A DNA stretch of 64,000 nt from Bradyrhizobium sp. 195 (GCF_023101665.1 NZ_CP082161.1:4712001-4776000), one strand, 5' to 3'; shown: positions 26,375 to 37,320, counted from the stretch's first letter. Made by a program: numbers and translations. Notes: generated from the letters alone by a model not told the origin.

Positions 26375-27979
26375 CTAGATCGGCACGCTCTGCGGCCGCT
26401 TCCACCGCACCCACCAGGCGACGATCAGCCGGGTCATGGTGAAAGCGGTGAACACCGTGGTGATGATGCCGATGCCGAGCGTCACGGCAAAGCCGCGCAC
26501 CGGGCCGGTGCCGATGTAGAACAGCACCGCGGCGGCAATGAAGGTTGTGATGTTGGAATCGAGGATGGTTGCCAGCGCCCGCTTGAAGCCGGCGTCGATC
26601 GCCGAAATCGCGTTACGACCGCCGCGCAGCTCCTCACGGATGCGCTCGTAGATCAGCACGTTGGAGTCGACCGCGATGCCGACGGTGAGCACGATGCCGG
26701 CGATGCCGGGCAGCGTCAGCGTGGCATTGAGCAACGACAACAGGCCGAAGATCATGGCGACGTTGATGGCCACCGCGATGTTGGCGAACACCCCGAACAG
26801 CCGGTAGGTCAGCAGCATGAAGATGATGACGAGGATCGATCCGACGTAAGCTGCCAGCTCACCCTTCTCGATCGAGTCCTGGCCGAGGCCCGGACCGACG
26901 GTGCGCTCCTCGACCACGGTCAGCGGCGCCGGCAGCGCGCCGGCGCGCAAGAGGATCGCCAGATCGTTGGCCGATTGCACGGTGAAGCTGCCGGAGATCT
27001 GGCCCTGGCCGCCGGTGATGGGCTCGCGGATGACGGGCGCCGAGATCACCTTGTTGTCGAGGATGATCGCGAAGGGCACCCCGACATTCTCCTGCGTGGC
27101 CTGCGCGAACTTGCGCGCGCCCGAGGTATTGAACTTGAAGCTGACGACCGGCTCATTGGTACGCTGGTCGAAGGTGGCCTGGGCATCGGTCAGATCGCCG
27201 CCCGCAACCAGCACCTGCTTCTTGACCACGTAGCCCGGCGGCGGCGGCGTTGCGCTCGGCAGGAACTCAGTGTCAGGGGGCAACCCGCGCTGCTGCGCCT
27301 GGTCCGGCGGCACCGAGGGGTCGACCATACGAAATTCCATCTTGGCGGTCTTGCCCAGCAATTCCTTCAGGCGAGTCGGGTCCTGAAGGCCGGGGACCTG
27401 CACCAGGATGCGGTCGTTGCCCTGGCGCTGGATCACGGGCTCGACGGTGCCGAGCTCGTTGACGCGGCGTTCGACGATCTGAATCGACTGCTCGATGGTC
27501 TTACGCAGGCGATCGAGCATTGCGGCCTGCGGGACGGTCAGACGGATCACCCCGCCGCCGGCATCGGACACCTCGAGGTCGCGCTGACCGCTGGATCCCA
27601 TCAGGCCGCCCAGCGGCTGGGACAGATCGCGCAGCTTTGCGAGCGCAGCCTGAACGTCGGATTCCTTGGTGATGCGCACCTCGGCCGCGTCGTTGCGCAC
27701 GGTCACGCCACCCGTGAAGCCGATCTTGGCATCGCGCAGCGTCCGGCGAACGTCGTCACGAACCTGGTCCAGCCGCTCCTTCTTCACATAGGCGGAGTCG
27801 ACCTCGAGCAGCAGATAGGAGCCGCCCTGGAGGTCGAGGCCGAGCACGATCCGGCGCTGCGCCCAGGCGGGCCAGGTCTTGACCTGGGCCTCGGGGAAAA
27901 AGTTCGGGACCGCGCAGAGGCACACGATCAGCGCCGTCAGGATAATCCCGAGCGCCTTCCACCGCGTGAAATACAACAT
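26375..27979 (-). CDS. secD: Protein translocase subunit SecD
   Basis: 534 residues, ATG 27979. The N-terminal helix (WKALGIILTALIVCLCAVPNFFP) is followed by the periplasmic P1 head and a six-helix RND bundle. Motifs: LGLDLQGGSYLLLEVD near residue 50, GTVEPVIQRQGNDRILVQVPG, and VGIAVDSNVLIYERIREELR with the conserved Asp of the proton path. SecD with SecF powers late steps of Sec export. Order yajC-secD-secF on one strand with short gaps supports one operon. Confidence 0.97.
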   Translation of the reverse strand: MLYFTRWKALGIILTALIVCLCAVPNFFPEAQVKTWPAWAQRRIVLGLDLQGGSYLLLEVDSAYVKKERLDQVRDDVRRTLRDAKIGFTGGVTVRNDAAEVRITKESDVQAALAKLRDLSQPLGGLMGSSGQRDLEVSDAGGGVIRLTVPQAAMLDRLRKTIEQSIQIVERRVNELGTVEPVIQRQGNDRILVQVPGLQDPTRLKELLGKTAKMEFRMVDPSVPPDQAQQRGLPPDTEFLPSATPPPPGYVVKKQVLVAGGDLTDAQATFDQRTNEPVVSFKFNTSGARKFAQATQENVGVPFAIILDNKVISAPVIREPITGGQGQISGSFTVQSANDLAILLRAGALPAPLTVVEERTVGPGLGQDSIEKGELAAYVGSILVIIFMLLTYRLFGVFANIAVAINVAMIFGLLSLLNATLTLPGIAGIVLTVGIAVDSNVLIYERIREELRGGRNAISAIDAGFKRALATILDSNITTFIAAAVLFYIGTGPVRGFAVTLGIGIITTVFTAFTMTRLIVAWWVRWKRPQSVPI

Positions 27980-28026
27980 CGACTGGACCTGTCAGATCAG
28001 GAGACTTGAGATGCTCGCGGAAGCGC

Positions 28027-28404
28027 TCACTTCGACGCGGCGTCGTCCTTGGCGGCTTCCTTAGCGCTTTCCTTGGATTCCTTGGCCGGCTCGCCCTTGG
28101 CGCGCACGCCGGAGATCATCTGGCGCATCTGCCGCACCCGCACGCCGTCGGAAATCTCGAACTCGATCTGGTCGTCATCGACGACCTTGGTGACCTTGCC
28201 GACGAGGCCGCCGGAGGTCACGACGGTGTCGCCGCGGCGGATGTTCTTCACGAGGTCGGCGTGGTCGCGGACTTTCTTCTGCTGCGGGCGCAGAATCAGG
28301 AAGTACATGATCACGAAGATCAGGGCGAACGGCAGCAGCGACATCAACATGCTGTTGGTGTCGCCGGCGCCCGCGGCCTGGGCATACGCAGGAGTAATCA
28401 GCAT
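28027..28404 (-). CDS. yajC: Preprotein translocase subunit YajC
   Basis: 125 residues from ATG 28404. A single N-terminal transmembrane helix (LLPFALIFVIMYFLILRPQQKK) carries the RPQxK signature. The small cytosolic domain has GDTVVTSGGLVGKVTKVVDDDQIEFEI, typical of YajC, and the Lys/Glu/Ala-rich tail is a lineage extension. It is first in the sec operon, and its promoter should lie in the 182 bases shared with the divergent DUF815 gene. Confidence 0.96.
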   Translation of the reverse strand: MLITPAYAQAAGAGDTNSMLMSLLPFALIFVIMYFLILRPQQKKVRDHADLVKNIRRGDTVVTSGGLVGKVTKVVDDDQIEFEISDGVRVRQMRQMISGVRAKGEPAKESKESAKEAAKDDAASK

Positions 28405-28586
28405 TCGGACGATCCTCGTGAGAACGGGGGAAGGCCGGTCAGGCCTTCAAAGGCGACCGGTTCGGTCAAATTCGCGCGGACTATAGCGGCCATTGTCCCA
28501 ATTGCAACGCTGCCAGACCGCCCTTTTGGCCACCTTGCGGCGCGCCCTCAGGCCCGATAAAGGCTGCGTTCTCAGGAACTTCGGAC

Positions 28587-29579
28587 ATGCCCAAAAAATC
28601 AAGCAAAAGCCCGGCCGGCAAAGGCCCCCGCACCCCTGCCAGGAAGCCTGCCCGCGTCGCGGCAAAACGCCCCACGACGGCCTCCAAGGCCACTTCTCAG
28701 CCAGCCCCAGACCTCTCCCAGGAACGCATCGTCCGCGCGCTGGAGACCATTGCGGCGCACCTCTCCGCCCAGGGCAAGCCGGTCGTCGAGCGCGAGTCGT
28801 TCAAGCGGGCGGATGCCTATGTCTGGCACCCCGACGGCCGCCTGTCGGCCGTGCCGCGGGTCAGCCGCGTCGAGCTGTTCCTGTTGAAGGGCGTCGACCG
28901 GATGCGCGACATCCTGATGGAGAACACCGAGCGGTTCGCAGGTGGCCTGCCCGCCAACAACGCCCTGCTCTGGGGCGCACGCGGCATGGGCAAATCGTCG
29001 CTGGTGAAGGCCGCGCATGCCAGCATCAACGCGGAGCGCAAACCGGCCGAGAAGCTGAAGTTGATCGAGATCCATCGCGAGGACATCGAGAGCCTGCCCG
29101 CGTTGATGGAGCAGCTTCGGGCCTCTTCCTTCCGCTTCATCGTATTCTGCGACGACCTCTCCTTCGACGGCAACGACGCCTCGTACAAGTCGCTGAAGGC
29201 GGTGCTCGAAGGCGGCATCGAGGGCCGGCCCGAGAACGTCATCCTTTACGCCACCTCGAACCGCCGCCATCTGCTCGCGCGCGAGATGATCGAGAACGAG
29301 CGCTCCACTGCGATCAATCCCGGCGAAGCCGTCGAGGAAAAGGTCTCGCTGTCGGATCGCTTCGGCCTCTGGCTCGGCTTCCACCGCTGCAGCCAAGACG
29401 AATACCTCGCCATGGTGCGCGGCTATTGCAGCCATTTCGGCATTGAGGTCGACGACGAGGCGCTGGAGCGCGAGGCGCTGGAATGGTCGACCACCCGCGG
29501 CTCACGCTCGGGCCGCGTCGCCTGGCAGTTCGTGCAGGAGCTGGCGGGTCGGCTGGGCGTGAAGCTGACGGCGATGTAG
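28587..29579 (+). CDS. DUF815 AAA-type ATPase
   Basis: 330 residues, ATG 28587. A basic Ala/Lys/Pro-rich N-terminus (residues 1-45) precedes the ATPase: Walker A LLWGARGMGKSSLVKA near residues 131-146, Walker B FRFIVFCDDLSFDG near 186-199, a sensor ILYATSNRRHLL, and an arginine-containing C-terminal lid. The family is DUF815, conserved in proteobacteria and without an established role; related AAA proteins are loaders or remodelers. Divergent from yajC. Cytosolic. Confidence 0.9.
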   Translation: MPKKSSKSPAGKGPRTPARKPARVAAKRPTTASKATSQPAPDLSQERIVRALETIAAHLSAQGKPVVERESFKRADAYVWHPDGRLSAVPRVSRVELFLLKGVDRMRDILMENTERFAGGLPANNALLWGARGMGKSSLVKAAHASINAERKPAEKLKLIEIHREDIESLPALMEQLRASSFRFIVFCDDLSFDGNDASYKSLKAVLEGGIEGRPENVILYATSNRRHLLAREMIENERSTAINPGEAVEEKVSLSDRFGLWLGFHRCSQDEYLAMVRGYCSHFGIEVDDEALEREALEWSTTRGSRSGRVAWQFVQELAGRLGVKLTAM

Positions 29580-29616
29580 CCGAATCTTTCGCGGAAGCTA
29601 TAGCCCAATCCACAAC

Positions 29617-29721
29617 TGTCATTCCCCGCGAAAGCGGGGAATCCAGTACGCCGCAGCCTATCGGCTCAACAATAACCGTCTCTGGAATACTGGGTCGCCC
29701 GGTCAAGCCGGGCGACGACAG
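29617..29721. repeat. Palindromic dispersed repeat of about 105 bp
   Basis: Two hairpins are joined: CCCCGCGAAAGCGGGG at the left end and GCCCGGTCAAGCCGGGC at the right. Inner halves ATCCAGTA / TACTGGGT also pair. Close copies lie at 51744-51851 (same orientation, about 80 per cent similar by eye) and, partly, at 35365-35466. It lies between the convergent DUF815 and NlpD-like genes. Confidence 0.85.
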
Positions 29722-29745
29722 CGTCAGTGTCGAGGCACGTAGGCC

Positions 29746-31131
29746 TCACGCCCCGTTGAGGAATTGAAGCGGGTCAACCGGACTCGATCCCTTACGGATC
29801 TCGAAGTGGAGCTGCGGCGACGCCACCTCCCCGGATTGACCCGACTTGGCAATGACCTGACCGCGCTTGATCGGATCGCCGCGCTTCACCAGCAGCTCAC
29901 TCGCATGGGCATATGCGGTGACGTAGCCGTTGGAATGCCGAACCAGGACCAAATTGCCGTATCCTTTCAGCTCGTTGCCGGAATAGGCGACGACACCATC
30001 TTCTGCCGCCTTGACCGGCGTCCCCTCGGGCACCGCGAGATTGATGCCGTCATTGGACTTGCCGTTGGTCTTGGCGCCGTAGCTCGTGACCACCTTGCCG
30101 CGCACCGGCCAGCGGAAGGTCGGCAGCGCGCTGGTGGTCTCCGCAGCCTTCGCCGGCGTCTCGGCGGGCTTCTCTTCGACGTTCGTCGTGGCCTGGGCCA
30201 GGCGCGCGCTCTGCACCGGAGCGGCAACTGCCGCCATCTTGGTGGCCGGCGCGGGAGCTGCGGCAACCGGCTGCAGCGTCCCCGCAACCGGAGCGGCCCC
30301 GACCGGAGCCGCAGCAACCGGAGCTGCAACGGCGGCGGTTTTGGCACCGGGCACGGTCAGCTTGGTGCCGAGCTTGAGCTTGGTCGAGGGATCGAGGCCG
30401 TTGGCACGGGCAAGCTCGGCCGACGAAATATGGTTCTTGCGGGCAATGCTGGCGAGCGTGTCGCCATGATTGACGAAATGGGTGCTCGATGGCGCAGCCA
30501 TGGTAGCAACCGGCCTCGCAGCGGGAGCTGCCGCAACGGGAGCCATCACTGGCGCGGGTGCAGCGGCCGTGGCTGGATGCGGGATGATCAGCTGCTGGCC
30601 GGGCGAGAGCGCGCGCGGGCCCTTGTAGCCATTGGCGGCAAGGATCGCCTGCGGCGTAACGCGATAGCGCTTGGCGAGCAGGTCGAGCGTGTCGCTGGTA
30701 CCGACGATGATCTTGGTCCCGCCAGTCGGCTGAGCGGCAGCAACGGAGCGCAGCGGCACGGTGGCCGTGGTCTCCAGATGCGGCTGCGTCGGGGGCGCGT
30801 AGGAGCTGACACCGCGCCCGCCTCCGGACACCCCGCCACCACCTGCGACGGGATAGGATTGCGGCGCGGACACTGCCGGCGGCGGCAAGGGCTGCGACTG
30901 ATAATAACCGGGCTGCGTCTGCGGCCGCGAATATTGCGGCAGCTCGCGCTGCGGCGGCGGTGCCTGTTGCACCGAACCGGTCTGCTCTGAGGCAAAGGGA
31001 TTGGAGAAGTTCGACTGGGACAGCCGCGACGACATGTCGGCGCTGCACCCTGCGAAGCTGAAGGAAATCAGCGCCAGCACCGCGACCTGCGGTACGCGGC
31101 GCGAGTAAAGCAACTCGGCGACAGCGGACAT
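29746..31131 (-). CDS. LysM/M23 lipoprotein, NlpD-like amidase activator
   Basis: 461 residues. Lipobox FAGC puts the acylated Cys at 29. Two LysM domains (about 140-185, IIVGTSDTLDLLAKRYRVTP; about 217-262, VNHGDTLASIARKNHIS) bind peptidoglycan; Ala/Pro-rich linkers separate them. The M23 domain (about 360-458) reads NDGINLAVPEGTP where active enzymes have HxGxD, although HxH-like AYAHAS and LHFEIR remain. Loss of metal ligands is the mark of NlpD/EnvC-type activators of cell-division amidases. It follows pcm and surE as in many proteobacteria. Confidence 0.9.
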   Translation of the reverse strand: MSAVAELLYSRRVPQVAVLALISFSFAGCSADMSSRLSQSNFSNPFASEQTGSVQQAPPPQRELPQYSRPQTQPGYYQSQPLPPPAVSAPQSYPVAGGGGVSGGGRGVSSYAPPTQPHLETTATVPLRSVAAAQPTGGTKIIVGTSDTLDLLAKRYRVTPQAILAANGYKGPRALSPGQQLIIPHPATAAAPAPVMAPVAAAPAARPVATMAAPSSTHFVNHGDTLASIARKNHISSAELARANGLDPSTKLKLGTKLTVPGAKTAAVAAPVAAAPVGAAPVAGTLQPVAAAPAPATKMAAVAAPVQSARLAQATTNVEEKPAETPAKAAETTSALPTFRWPVRGKVVTSYGAKTNGKSNDGINLAVPEGTPVKAAEDGVVAYSGNELKGYGNLVLVRHSNGYVTAYAHASELLVKRGDPIKRGQVIAKSGQSGEVASPQLHFEIRKGSSPVDPLQFLNGA

Positions 31132-31240
31132 GGTTACTCACTCGTACGCAACAGAACTGGTCTTTTAAGTAAACACGCGCCGAGTAAATAACGGCTTAAC
31201 CCTCCCAATAAGATGTTGGCGGCACAGCCAATCCGGAAAT

Positions 31241-31891
31241 CTACAGCTCCCGCGCCACCCCGGGCAGTGCCGGCACGAAGCGGACTTCGACGAGTTCCTT
31301 GCGCTCGATCCCGGATTCACCGCGGGTCAGGCGGATCAACGTCTGCACGCCCTGATGCGGGCCGACCGGCGCGATCAGGATGCCGCCAACCTGGAGCCGC
31401 TCGACCAAATTCTCCGGAATCTGCTCCATCGCGGCGGTGACGATGATGCGATCGAATGGGCCGATATTGGACGGCAGATTGAGCCCGTCGCCAAGCATCA
31501 CCTCGACATTGTGACAGTCCAGTTTTTCGAGCCTGGCGCGTGCCGCGTCTGCAAGCTTGCGATAGCGTTCGACCGTCAGGACCTGGCCGGCGAGCCGCGA
31601 CAGCACCGCCGCCTGATAGCCGGAACCTGCCCCGATCTCGAGCACGCGGTGCTGCTTCCGGAGCTGGAGCTGCTCGGTCATATAGGCCACGACGAAGGGC
31701 TGGCTGATGGTCTGCCCACAGGCGATCGGCAGCGCGCTGTCGCGGTAGGCGCCGTCGCGATCGGCCTCATCGACGAAAAGTTCGCGCGGCACCTCCTCCA
31801 TGGTTCGCAGCACCGCCTGATCGCTGATGCCCCGACGCCTCAGCGTGAGCTGAAACATCATCTTTTCCGGCGGGTGCTGATTGGAGGTCAT
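31241..31891 (-). CDS. pcm: Protein-L-isoaspartate O-methyltransferase
   Basis: 216 residues, ATG 31889-31891. It repairs isoaspartyl residues in damaged proteins by methylation with S-adenosylmethionine. Motifs: [41 protein letters not shown], the SAM loop [20 protein letters not shown] near residues 79-98, and [20 protein letters not shown]. In most proteobacteria pcm lies directly between surE and nlpD. Here that order is kept on the minus strand, but a plus-strand response regulator separates surE from pcm. Confidence 0.96.
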   Translation of the reverse strand: MTSNQHPPEKMMFQLTLRRRGISDQAVLRTMEEVPRELFVDEADRDGAYRDSALPIACGQTISQPFVVAYMTEQLQLRKQHRVLEIGAGSGYQAAVLSRLAGQVLTVERYRKLADAARARLEKLDCHNVEVMLGDGLNLPSNIGPFDRIIVTAAMEQIPENLVERLQVGGILIAPVGPHQGVQTLIRLTRGESGIERKELVEVRFVPALPGVAREL

Positions 31892-32118
31892 TTCCTGATT
31901 ACGCTGTCTTGCCGGGGCCCGTGGGCGTTGAGCCCGGACGCCAGAATCGTGTTCCTGCTCGGGAACTCATGATACTCTTCGGGTAACGCATTTGACCACA
32001 AATTGGCTTGCCACGGACAAGCCGCGATAACCATTTTCAGGCATCCGTTGGTCGAAACGCGCATTGCGTCAATTCGTGTTATCTGCGAACGTTTTTGATA
32101 ATGGGCAAGGACTCAACC

Positions 32119-32490
32119 ATGACCGCGACAGGGCTTTCCGGCCGCTCTGTATTCCTCGTCGAGGACGAGGTGATGATCAGGATGATGGTCGCGGACATGC
32201 TCGAAGAGCTCGGCTACAAGGTCGCGGCTGAGGCGGGCGACATCACCGAGGCCATGCGGCTCGCCCAGGCGACCGAGTTCGACATCGCCATCCTCGACGT
32301 CAACGTCAACGGCAAGGTCATCTCGCCGGTTGCCGACGTGATCAAGGCCAAGGGCTGCCCGTTCATCTTTGCCACCGGCTACGGCTCCTCCGGCCTGCCC
32401 GAGCAGTACCGCGACCGGCCGGCGCTGCAGAAGCCGTTTCAGCTCGACGCGCTCGGCAAGACCATCGAAGCCGCCCTTCGCGGCGGCTAG
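32119..32490 (+). CDS. Single-domain response regulator
   Basis: 123 residues. ATG 32119 is chosen because AAGGA sits seven bases upstream; an ATG at 32101 is also in frame. It is a lone REC domain: acidic pocket in VFLVEDEVMIR, phospho-acceptor Asp60 in AILDVNVNG, and Lys in ALQKPF near residue 102. There is no output domain, as in CheY-like or PhyR-pathway regulators of alphaproteobacteria. No kinase is adjacent. It is on the strand opposite to its flanking genes and is followed by a REP pair. Confidence 0.92.
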   Translation: MTATGLSGRSVFLVEDEVMIRMMVADMLEELGYKVAAEAGDITEAMRLAQATEFDIAILDVNVNGKVISPVADVIKAKGCPFIFATGYGSSGLPEQYRDRPALQKPFQLDALGKTIEAALRGG

Positions 32491-32501
32491 CTGAATTCTC
32501 C

Positions 32502-32587
32502 GTAGCCCGGACGGAGCGCAGCGCAATCCGGGAATCGTGCCACAAGCGAAGCCGGCCCCGGATTTCGCTGCGCTCCATCCGGGCTAC
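32502..32587. repeat. REP-like inverted pair (GTAGCCCGGA family)
   Basis: GTAGCCCGGACGGAGCGCAGCG...CAATCCGGG faces CCGGATTTCGCTGCGCTCCATCCGGGCTAC. The whole unit can fold into a long hairpin. Further members are at 52666-52752 and 53904-53981. It lies between the convergent response regulator and surE. Confidence 0.85.
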
Positions 32588-32597
32588 AGGCTAGCCG

Positions 32598-33365
32598 CTA
32601 CTTCAGCGTCGCGCTGAGCTCTTCCGAAAACGCTTCGTTGGTGCGGTCGAGCCTGAGCGGCGTGACCGAGACATAGTGCTCGCGAAGCGCCGCGAGATCG
32701 GTGCCGTCGGCCGGCGTATCCATCATCGCCGTGCGCTCGAAGCCGATCCAGTAATAGGGATTGCCCCGGCCGTCCTTGCGCTCGTCGATCCTGAGAAAAC
32801 CGAGATTGCGCTTGCCCTGGCGCGTGACGCGGATGCCCAGCACATCCTCCGGCGCGCAGGAGGGGAAGTTGACGTTGATGACGGTGTCCTTCGGGATACC
32901 GGCGGCGATCACCTTGCGCAGGATGTCGGGCCCGAACTTGCGCGCGGTGTCCCACGGCGGGTGCTCGCGGGTCTCGACGCTGAACTCCTGCGACAGCGCG
33001 AACGACGGCAACCCCAGAATGGTGCCCTCCAAGGCGCCGGCGATGGTGCCGGAATAAACCACGTCCTCGGCGACGTTGCGGCCCTTGTTGACCCCGGACA
33101 GCACGATGTCGGGCAGTTTGGCACCGAGGATATGGCGCGCGCCCATGATGACGCAGTCAGTCGGTGTGCCGCGCACGGCAAAGTGCCGGGGCCCGACTTC
33201 GCGCAGACGCAACGGATCGTTCAGCGACAGCGAATGCGACACGCCGGATTGGTCGAGCTCGGGTGCAACCACCCAGACATCGTCGGACAGAGCGCGCGCG
33301 ATCTCCTCCACGACCTTGAGGCCGGGGGCGTGGATGCCGTCGTCATTGGTGCAGAGAATGCGCAT
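32598..33365 (-). CDS. surE: 5'/3'-nucleotidase SurE
   Basis: 255 residues. ATG 33365 is chosen because it gives the canonical start MRILCTNDDGIHAPGL with the metal-binding DD pair at residues 8-9; the longer frame begins at a TTG. The DxN and SGVNKGRNVAEDVVYSGTIAGA motifs that complete the active site are present. SurE hydrolyses nucleoside monophosphates and is linked to stationary-phase survival. It belongs to the serS-surE-pcm-nlpD neighbourhood. Confidence 0.97.
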   Translation of the reverse strand: MRILCTNDDGIHAPGLKVVEEIARALSDDVWVVAPELDQSGVSHSLSLNDPLRLREVGPRHFAVRGTPTDCVIMGARHILGAKLPDIVLSGVNKGRNVAEDVVYSGTIAGALEGTILGLPSFALSQEFSVETREHPPWDTARKFGPDILRKVIAAGIPKDTVINVNFPSCAPEDVLGIRVTRQGKRNLGFLRIDERKDGRGNPYYWIGFERTAMMDTPADGTDLAALREHYVSVTPLRLDRTNEAFSEELSATLK

Positions 33366-33473
33366 GCGAAGGGTCGATTCCAAAATGGGGGGTCTGAGCC
33401 GTCTTATCCGGCTCTGGCCGATCAGGCAAACCGGCCGCTGGGGGCCCAGGTGGCAGGTTCCGGCTGAATTCTG

Positions 33474-33836
33474 TTACCGGCGGATGCGCCATTGCGGCAG
33501 AAAACGCGCCAGCCTGCCCTCCGCACGCAGCTTCATCACCGGAAGCACCGGGCTGACGACGGGCGCCTCGATCACGCCGAGCGCTTCCAATTGCGCAACG
33601 AACGGGTTCGATTCCGGCGCCTGCGGAAAGCGCTCGCGCGCCACCGTCAGCGCCTTGTCGAAGTCAGCTGCATTCACACCGGGCTTGGCGCGCCGGCTCT
33701 GCACGAGATCGTCGTCCCAGAGCCGCGCGATCTCGATGTCGAGCACGCCGCGCAGGCGCTGGTCCACGGCCTGGATGCCGGCAGCCGTCACCGCCCATTG
33801 TCTGCCGACCCAGAAGATGTCGCGGTGCAAGGCCAT
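33474..33836 (-). CDS. Hypothetical protein between serS and surE
   Basis: 120 residues from ATG 33836. It is soluble, with HRDIFWVGRQWAVTAAGIQAVD at the start (given as two parts: HRDIFWVGRQ and WAVTAAGIQAVD), a helical middle (ADFDKALTVARERFPQ) and a basic C-terminus (GRLARFLPQWRIRR). No family was recognised. Codon use matches its neighbours and it is co-directional with serS upstream and surE downstream, which supports a real gene. Function unknown. Confidence 0.7.
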   Translation of the reverse strand: MALHRDIFWVGRQWAVTAAGIQAVDQRLRGVLDIEIARLWDDDLVQSRRAKPGVNAADFDKALTVARERFPQAPESNPFVAQLEALGVIEAPVVSPVLPVMKLRAEGRLARFLPQWRIRR

Positions 33837-33957
33837 GAACGGTGGGGTTCTCGTTGACGGGCCGGCAGGATAGCCGGCCGCCCCATCTTCGCAACGCGAT
33901 TCTCGTCATGACGCGTTTTCTTGACGCGAACCGGTATCCACTTCGCTCGAAAACGCT

Positions 33958-35304
<1,347 letters not shown>

Positions 35305-35364
35305 TCAGCGCGTAAACGTACACCGGCAAACGTTGTACGCCAGCGCGCCTCCCCCTAGCATAGC

Positions 35365-35466
35365 TGACATCATCCGCGAAGGCGGATGATCCAGTATTCC
35401 AGAGAGGGCGGTGATTCCACGATCGGCCGCGGCGTACTGGTTCCCCGCATGCGCGGGGAATGACGG
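35365..35466. repeat. Palindromic dispersed repeat of about 100 bp
   Basis: TGACATCATCCGCGAAGGCGGATGATCCAGTATTCCAGAG begins it and ...GTACTGGTTCCCCGCATGCGCGGGGAATGACGG ends it. Each end is a hairpin and the middle ATCCAGTA / TACTGG pairs. It is the same design as 29617-29721 and 51744-51851 but with different hairpin arms. It separates tatC from serS. Confidence 0.8.
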
Positions 35467-35485
35467 CGGTGCGTGTGGCGGCGCC

Positions 35486-36301
35486 CTACTCCGCCGGATT
35501 GGCCGGCGTCGAGACGTCGGTACTGGTGGTCGCCTGCGCAGCTGCCGTCGCCTTCTTTTCCACGATCCCGACCGCGATGATCGAGCCCTCGTAGAGCGCC
35601 ATCAGCGGGATCGCGAGCGAGCACTGGCTCAGCACGTCGGGCGGGGTCAGCACGGCCGCGATGACGAAGGCCATGACGATGAAATAGCGACGCTTCTCGC
35701 GCAGCATCTTCGAGGTCACGATGCCGATGCGGCCGAGCAGAGTCAGGATCACCGGAAGCTGGAAGGCGATGCCGAAGGCGAAGATCAGCGACATCATCAG
35801 CGACAGATATTCGCCGACCTTGGGCAACAGCTGGATCTGCGCGGTCTCGTCGCTGCCGGCCTGCTGCATGCCGAGCGAGAAGCGGACCAGCATCGGCAGC
35901 ACGACGAAATAGACCAGCGCCGCGCCGAGCACGAAGAAGAAGGGAGTCGCGACCAGATACGGCAGGAAGGCCTGCTTCTCGTGCTTGTACAGCCCCGGCG
36001 CGACGAATTTGTAGATCTGCGTCGCCACGATCGGGAACGAGATGAAGCCGGCGCCGAACAGTGCGAGCTTGAGCTGGGTGATGAAATATTCCAGCAGCGC
36101 CGTGTAGATGAACTTGGAATTCTCCGGACCCGCGATCCACACGAACGGCCACACCAGCACGTTGTAGATCTGCTTGGCGAAGAAGAAGCAGAAGATAAAA
36201 GCAATGCCGAATCCGAGCAGCGCCTTGATCAGCCGCGAACGCAGCTCGATCAGATGGTCCATCAGCGGGGCTTTGCTGGCCTCGATATCGGCGTCGCTCA
36301 T
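35486..36301 (-). CDS. tatC: Sec-independent translocase subunit TatC
   Basis: 271 residues. The ATG at 36301 overlaps the tatB stop (ATGA). Six transmembrane helices. The conserved first loop/helix start [19 protein letters not shown] and the later [17 protein letters not shown] and [18 protein letters not shown] are TatC signatures. It is the twin-arginine signal receptor. The C-terminal cytosolic tail ([20 protein letters not shown]) is a lineage extension. Confidence 0.97.
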   Translation of the reverse strand: MSDADIEASKAPLMDHLIELRSRLIKALLGFGIAFIFCFFFAKQIYNVLVWPFVWIAGPENSKFIYTALLEYFITQLKLALFGAGFISFPIVATQIYKFVAPGLYKHEKQAFLPYLVATPFFFVLGAALVYFVVLPMLVRFSLGMQQAGSDETAQIQLLPKVGEYLSLMMSLIFAFGIAFQLPVILTLLGRIGIVTSKMLREKRRYFIVMAFVIAAVLTPPDVLSQCSLAIPLMALYEGSIIAVGIVEKKATAAAQATTSTDVSTPANPAE

Positions 36302-36834
36302 GACGCTTTGGCGTCCTTGATCGCTTCGGATGGCGCGGTGTCCTGCGCAACCTGCGCCTGCTCGACCTCGCGGGTGATCGCGAGCGGCTCGTTCGCGGCC
36401 GCATGCGCCTCGGCTTCCATGAAGGTCGCGGGCGTCGGGGCCTCCGGCGTCGTGGGCGTCGTCGGCGCTTCACTTGAAGTCGCCGGCGCTTCAATTGAAG
36501 TCGCCGGAGGTTCAGCGGCAGTCGTCGTGGAGGTCTCCGCCGGCTTGTCGAGCGCATCGACGCGCAGCGCGTCGCTGACGTCCTTCTGGAGCGAGGTCAG
36601 CGGATTGAATCCCGTGGCGGCTTCCTTGACCTCGTCGAAGCTCTTCTTGAGGTCGGCCATTTCGGCCTCGCGCATCGCTTCCTGGAACTGGCCCTGGAAT
36701 TCGGCGGCCATCTTGCGCGCTTTGCCCAACCACTGTCCGACCATGCGCAGCACGCCCGGCAGCTCTTTCGGGCCGATGGCGATCAGGGCCACGACCCCGA
36801 TGAGGACCAGTTCACTCCACCCGATGTCGAACAT
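36298..36834 (-). CDS. tatB: Sec-independent translocase subunit TatB
   Basis: 178 residues, ATG 36834. The N-terminal membrane helix [20 protein letters not shown] carries the Glu8 typical of TatB, then [22 protein letters not shown] as the amphipathic helix. The C-terminal third is a low-complexity Ala/Thr/Pro/Glu tail, with near-repeats of EAPATS. TatB helps TatC present folded Tat substrates. Translationally coupled to tatC. Confidence 0.95.
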   Translation of the reverse strand: MFDIGWSELVLIGVVALIAIGPKELPGVLRMVGQWLGKARKMAAEFQGQFQEAMREAEMADLKKSFDEVKEAATGFNPLTSLQKDVSDALRVDALDKPAETSTTTAAEPPATSIEAPATSSEAPTTPTTPEAPTPATFMEAEAHAAANEPLAITREVEQAQVAQDTAPSEAIKDAKAS

Positions 36835-36920
36835 GAGGTCTTCCGTTCACGACAGCCGCAGCCGGCCCAACCCTTGCGCGCAGGATCGGGGCGCTGGCCG
36901 CGTCTCGCGTGTTCTCTGGC

Positions 36921-37154
36921 TCAGACGGCCTTGCTGCCGACGTCGGACCGCGCCGCAGTCGGCGCGCCATTGTGTTCGATGGACTTGGCCGGCTCCGGCT
37001 TCTCGGCGGGCTTGTCGTCGTCCTGCATGCCCTTCTTGAATGCCTTGATGCCCTGCGCCACGTCGCCCATCAGATCCGAAATCTTGCCGCGGCCGAACAG
37101 CAACAGGACCACTGCGATCACCAGGATCCAGTGCCAAATGCTGAGTGAACCCAT
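36921..37154 (-). CDS. tatA: Sec-independent translocase subunit TatA
   Basis: 77 residues. ATG 37154 is chosen because it starts the canonical [21 protein letters not shown] helix, here residues 1-21, followed by [23 protein letters not shown] (amphipathic helix). The frame's earlier ATG adds 16 non-family residues. TatA forms the size-adjustable Tat pore. First of tatABC, about 170 bases after scpB. Confidence 0.96.
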   Translation of the reverse strand: MGSLSIWHWILVIAVVLLLFGRGKISDLMGDVAQGIKAFKKGMQDDDKPAEKPEPAKSIEHNGAPTAARSDVGSKAV

Positions 37155-37320
37155 CCTGCAACCCTCCAAACGCGCATGGCCGGGGACCCGGCCGATCTTC
37201 ACCGAAACCTAGGCTTGGCAAGGCTCAAAAACAAGGACCAAGGCAGTGCCAATTCGCTGTCGGCACTACGTAATCTTGCTAGTGTTAACCGGTCGCAGGA
37301 GCCCGCAAACAGCCGGGGTG

